Made by a program: the position numbers and the translations under genes. A stretch of 7,800 nucleotides of DNA from Psychromonas sp. (GTDB taxonomy: Bacteria; Pseudomonadota; Gammaproteobacteria; Enterobacterales; Psychromonadaceae), in the NCBI GenBank assembly GCA_023145575.1, contig JAGLDN010000155.1, positions 1 to 7,800 on the forward strand. The letters are read 5' to 3'. Below the pieces are notes generated by a model. The model saw nothing but the letters and a program-made list of their open reading frames with translations. It did not search any database and was not told where the DNA came from. How positions within the stretch are numbered: position 1 is the first letter of the stretch; each line of letters starts with the position of its first letter. Of this stretch, positions 6,848 to 7,800 are shown in pieces.

Positions 6848-7615
6848 ATGAAAACAGCACTTATCACAGGGGCATCTGGTGGTATTGGAAAATCATTTGC
6901 AGAAATATTTGCTCAACAAGGGTACAACCTTATTCTCGTTGCACGAAGCAAAGACAAGTTAGAGCAACTGTCAGATAAATATGAACAAGACTACGGTATT
7001 GTTGTTACGGTATTTTCTGTTGATCTGTCGCGCCAAAATGCGGCGACAGAGATATATTCTGAGATCCAAAAAAGAAAAATTAGAATCGATATTCTTATTA
7101 ATAATGCAGGCTTTGGTGATCATGGACGTTTCATTGTCAGTAGTTTGAGTAAAACACGAAACATGATCAATTTGAACATATTAACCCTAACTGAATTAAC
7201 TTCTATCTTCATAAAAGAAATGATGAAAAATAGAGATGGGAAAATTTTAAATATTGCTTCAACTGCATCCTTCCAACCTCTTCCTAGGTTTGCTGTATAT
7301 GCAGCAAGCAAATCCTATGTATTAAATTTTACAGAAGCATTACACTATGAATTAAAAGGATCGGGAGTTTCAGTGAGTGTTTTATGTCCTGGTCCAACAG
7401 CAACAGAGTTTGAAAAATCGGCAAATATAAAAGACTCCAATTTATTCAAAGGGAAACTAATGGATCCTCAGCGAGTTGCAAAAATAGGTTATGATGGCTT
7501 AATGAAAGGTAAAATGACAATTATCCCTGGATTTAAGAATAAATTATTGGCTTTCTTTGCTAATATGATGCCATCACGTGATCTGTTAGTATGGATATCG
7601 AGTAAAATTTCTTAA
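6848..7615 (+). CDS. Short-chain dehydrogenase/reductase (SDR, DltE/YqjQ-like)
   Basis: NAD(P)-dependent oxidoreductase with a single Rossmann domain; its substrate cannot be told from sequence. The 255 residues are the classical SDR length. Visible motifs: cofactor loop TGASGGIG (7-14), Asp at SVDL (residue 59) before the adenine pocket, NNAG (85-88), Asn110, catalytic Ser138 in NIAST, and YAASK giving Tyr151 and Lys155, so the full Asn-Ser-Tyr-Lys tetrad is present. PGPTATEF (181-188) is the conserved segment after the active site. Arg33 in VARS after the second strand hints at an NADP(H) preference. There is no signal peptide; it is probably cytosolic. The hydrophobic stretch near 232-250 is too broken to call a membrane segment. 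The start is supported by AAGGAG (6837-6842) five bases before the ATG. The gene has no functional link to the glycine genes; element B lies just upstream and may supply or block its promoter. Confidence 0.93.
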   Translation: MKTALITGASGGIGKSFAEIFAQQGYNLILVARSKDKLEQLSDKYEQDYGIVVTVFSVDLSRQNAATEIYSEIQKRKIRIDILINNAGFGDHGRFIVSSLSKTRNMINLNILTLTELTSIFIKEMMKNRDGKILNIASTASFQPLPRFAVYAASKSYVLNFTEALHYELKGSGVSVSVLCPGPTATEFEKSANIKDSNLFKGKLMDPQRVAKIGYDGLMKGKMTIIPGFKNKLLAFFANMMPSRDLLVWISSKIS

Positions 7616-7692
7616 ATAATGCTCACAAATAACAATTATCGTATAACTATGTAAATACAATCAGACGGATAAAGTGCGGATCTTTCGTTATT
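7616..7692. other. Spacer downstream of the dehydrogenase gene
   Basis: No gene seen. This AT-rich stretch leads into a terminator-like hairpin. Confidence 0.4.
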
Positions 7693-7738
7693 CTTCTTTT
7701 GTCGGCAGTGATTTTCGATGCTAAAAGAAGCACTTTTT
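7693..7738 (+). terminator. Candidate intrinsic terminator of the dehydrogenase gene
   Basis: CTTCTTTT (7693-7700) pairs perfectly with AAAAGAAG (7723-7730) over a 22-nt loop, and five T's follow at 7734-7738. An alternative fold pairs AGTG (7707-7710) with CACT (7731-7734) and stacks TTTT on AAAA, directly before the T tract. Either would act on the plus strand about 80 nt after the stop codon. The rest of the window, to 7800, shows no gene. Confidence 0.45.
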
Positions 7739-7800
7739 CGTTTTGGAAGATTCTAAAAACCACTGACATATACTTACCTATCAGACGTCAACTACCTTGG

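Overview
The window reads as an AT-rich gammaproteobacterial chromosome segment, probably from a marine-type lineage related to Vibrionales/Alteromonadales. That placement is an inference from the GcvP and GcvH sequences and the base composition, not from a marker gene. The core is a glycine cleavage locus. gcvP (P protein, glycine decarboxylase) and gcvH (lipoyl carrier) lie on the minus strand. gcvT (aminomethyltransferase) is divergent on the plus strand and shares a 311-bp regulatory region with gcvH. Together P, H and T, plus the L protein (dihydrolipoamide dehydrogenase, not in this window), split glycine into CO2, NH3 and methylene-tetrahydrofolate. glyA and lpd are not present here.

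Layout from left to right: 1-633 is a badly decayed DDE-type transposase on the minus strand, with several stops and frameshifts, running off the left edge. 634-918 is gene-free and holds a perfect 11-bp inverted repeat that may end gcvP transcription. gcvP fills 919-3816. The 666 bp between gcvH and gcvP contain a plausible gcvP promoter and a 354-bp repeat element (copy A, 4121-4474). gcvH is at 4483-4854. The gcvH/gcvT divergent region carries a perfect 9-bp operator-like palindrome and a gcvT promoter. gcvT is at 5166-6284, followed by a weak terminator. A second copy of the element (copy B, 6433-6835), in opposite orientation, ends 12 bp before a short-chain dehydrogenase gene (6848-7615). 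That gene is followed by a terminator-like hairpin.

The most notable signal is the pair of diverged, inverted copies of a 354-403 bp element with imperfect ~22-bp terminal inverted repeats. Neither copy has a convincing coding capacity. One sits between gcvH and gcvP, genes that are normally close together, and the other directly in front of the dehydrogenase gene's ribosome binding site. They look like old MITE-like or dispersed intergenic repeats that have reshaped the spacing and perhaps the expression of both loci. Apart from this, the coding content is ordinary and intact; no CRISPR, tRNA, rRNA or glycine riboswitch is visible.
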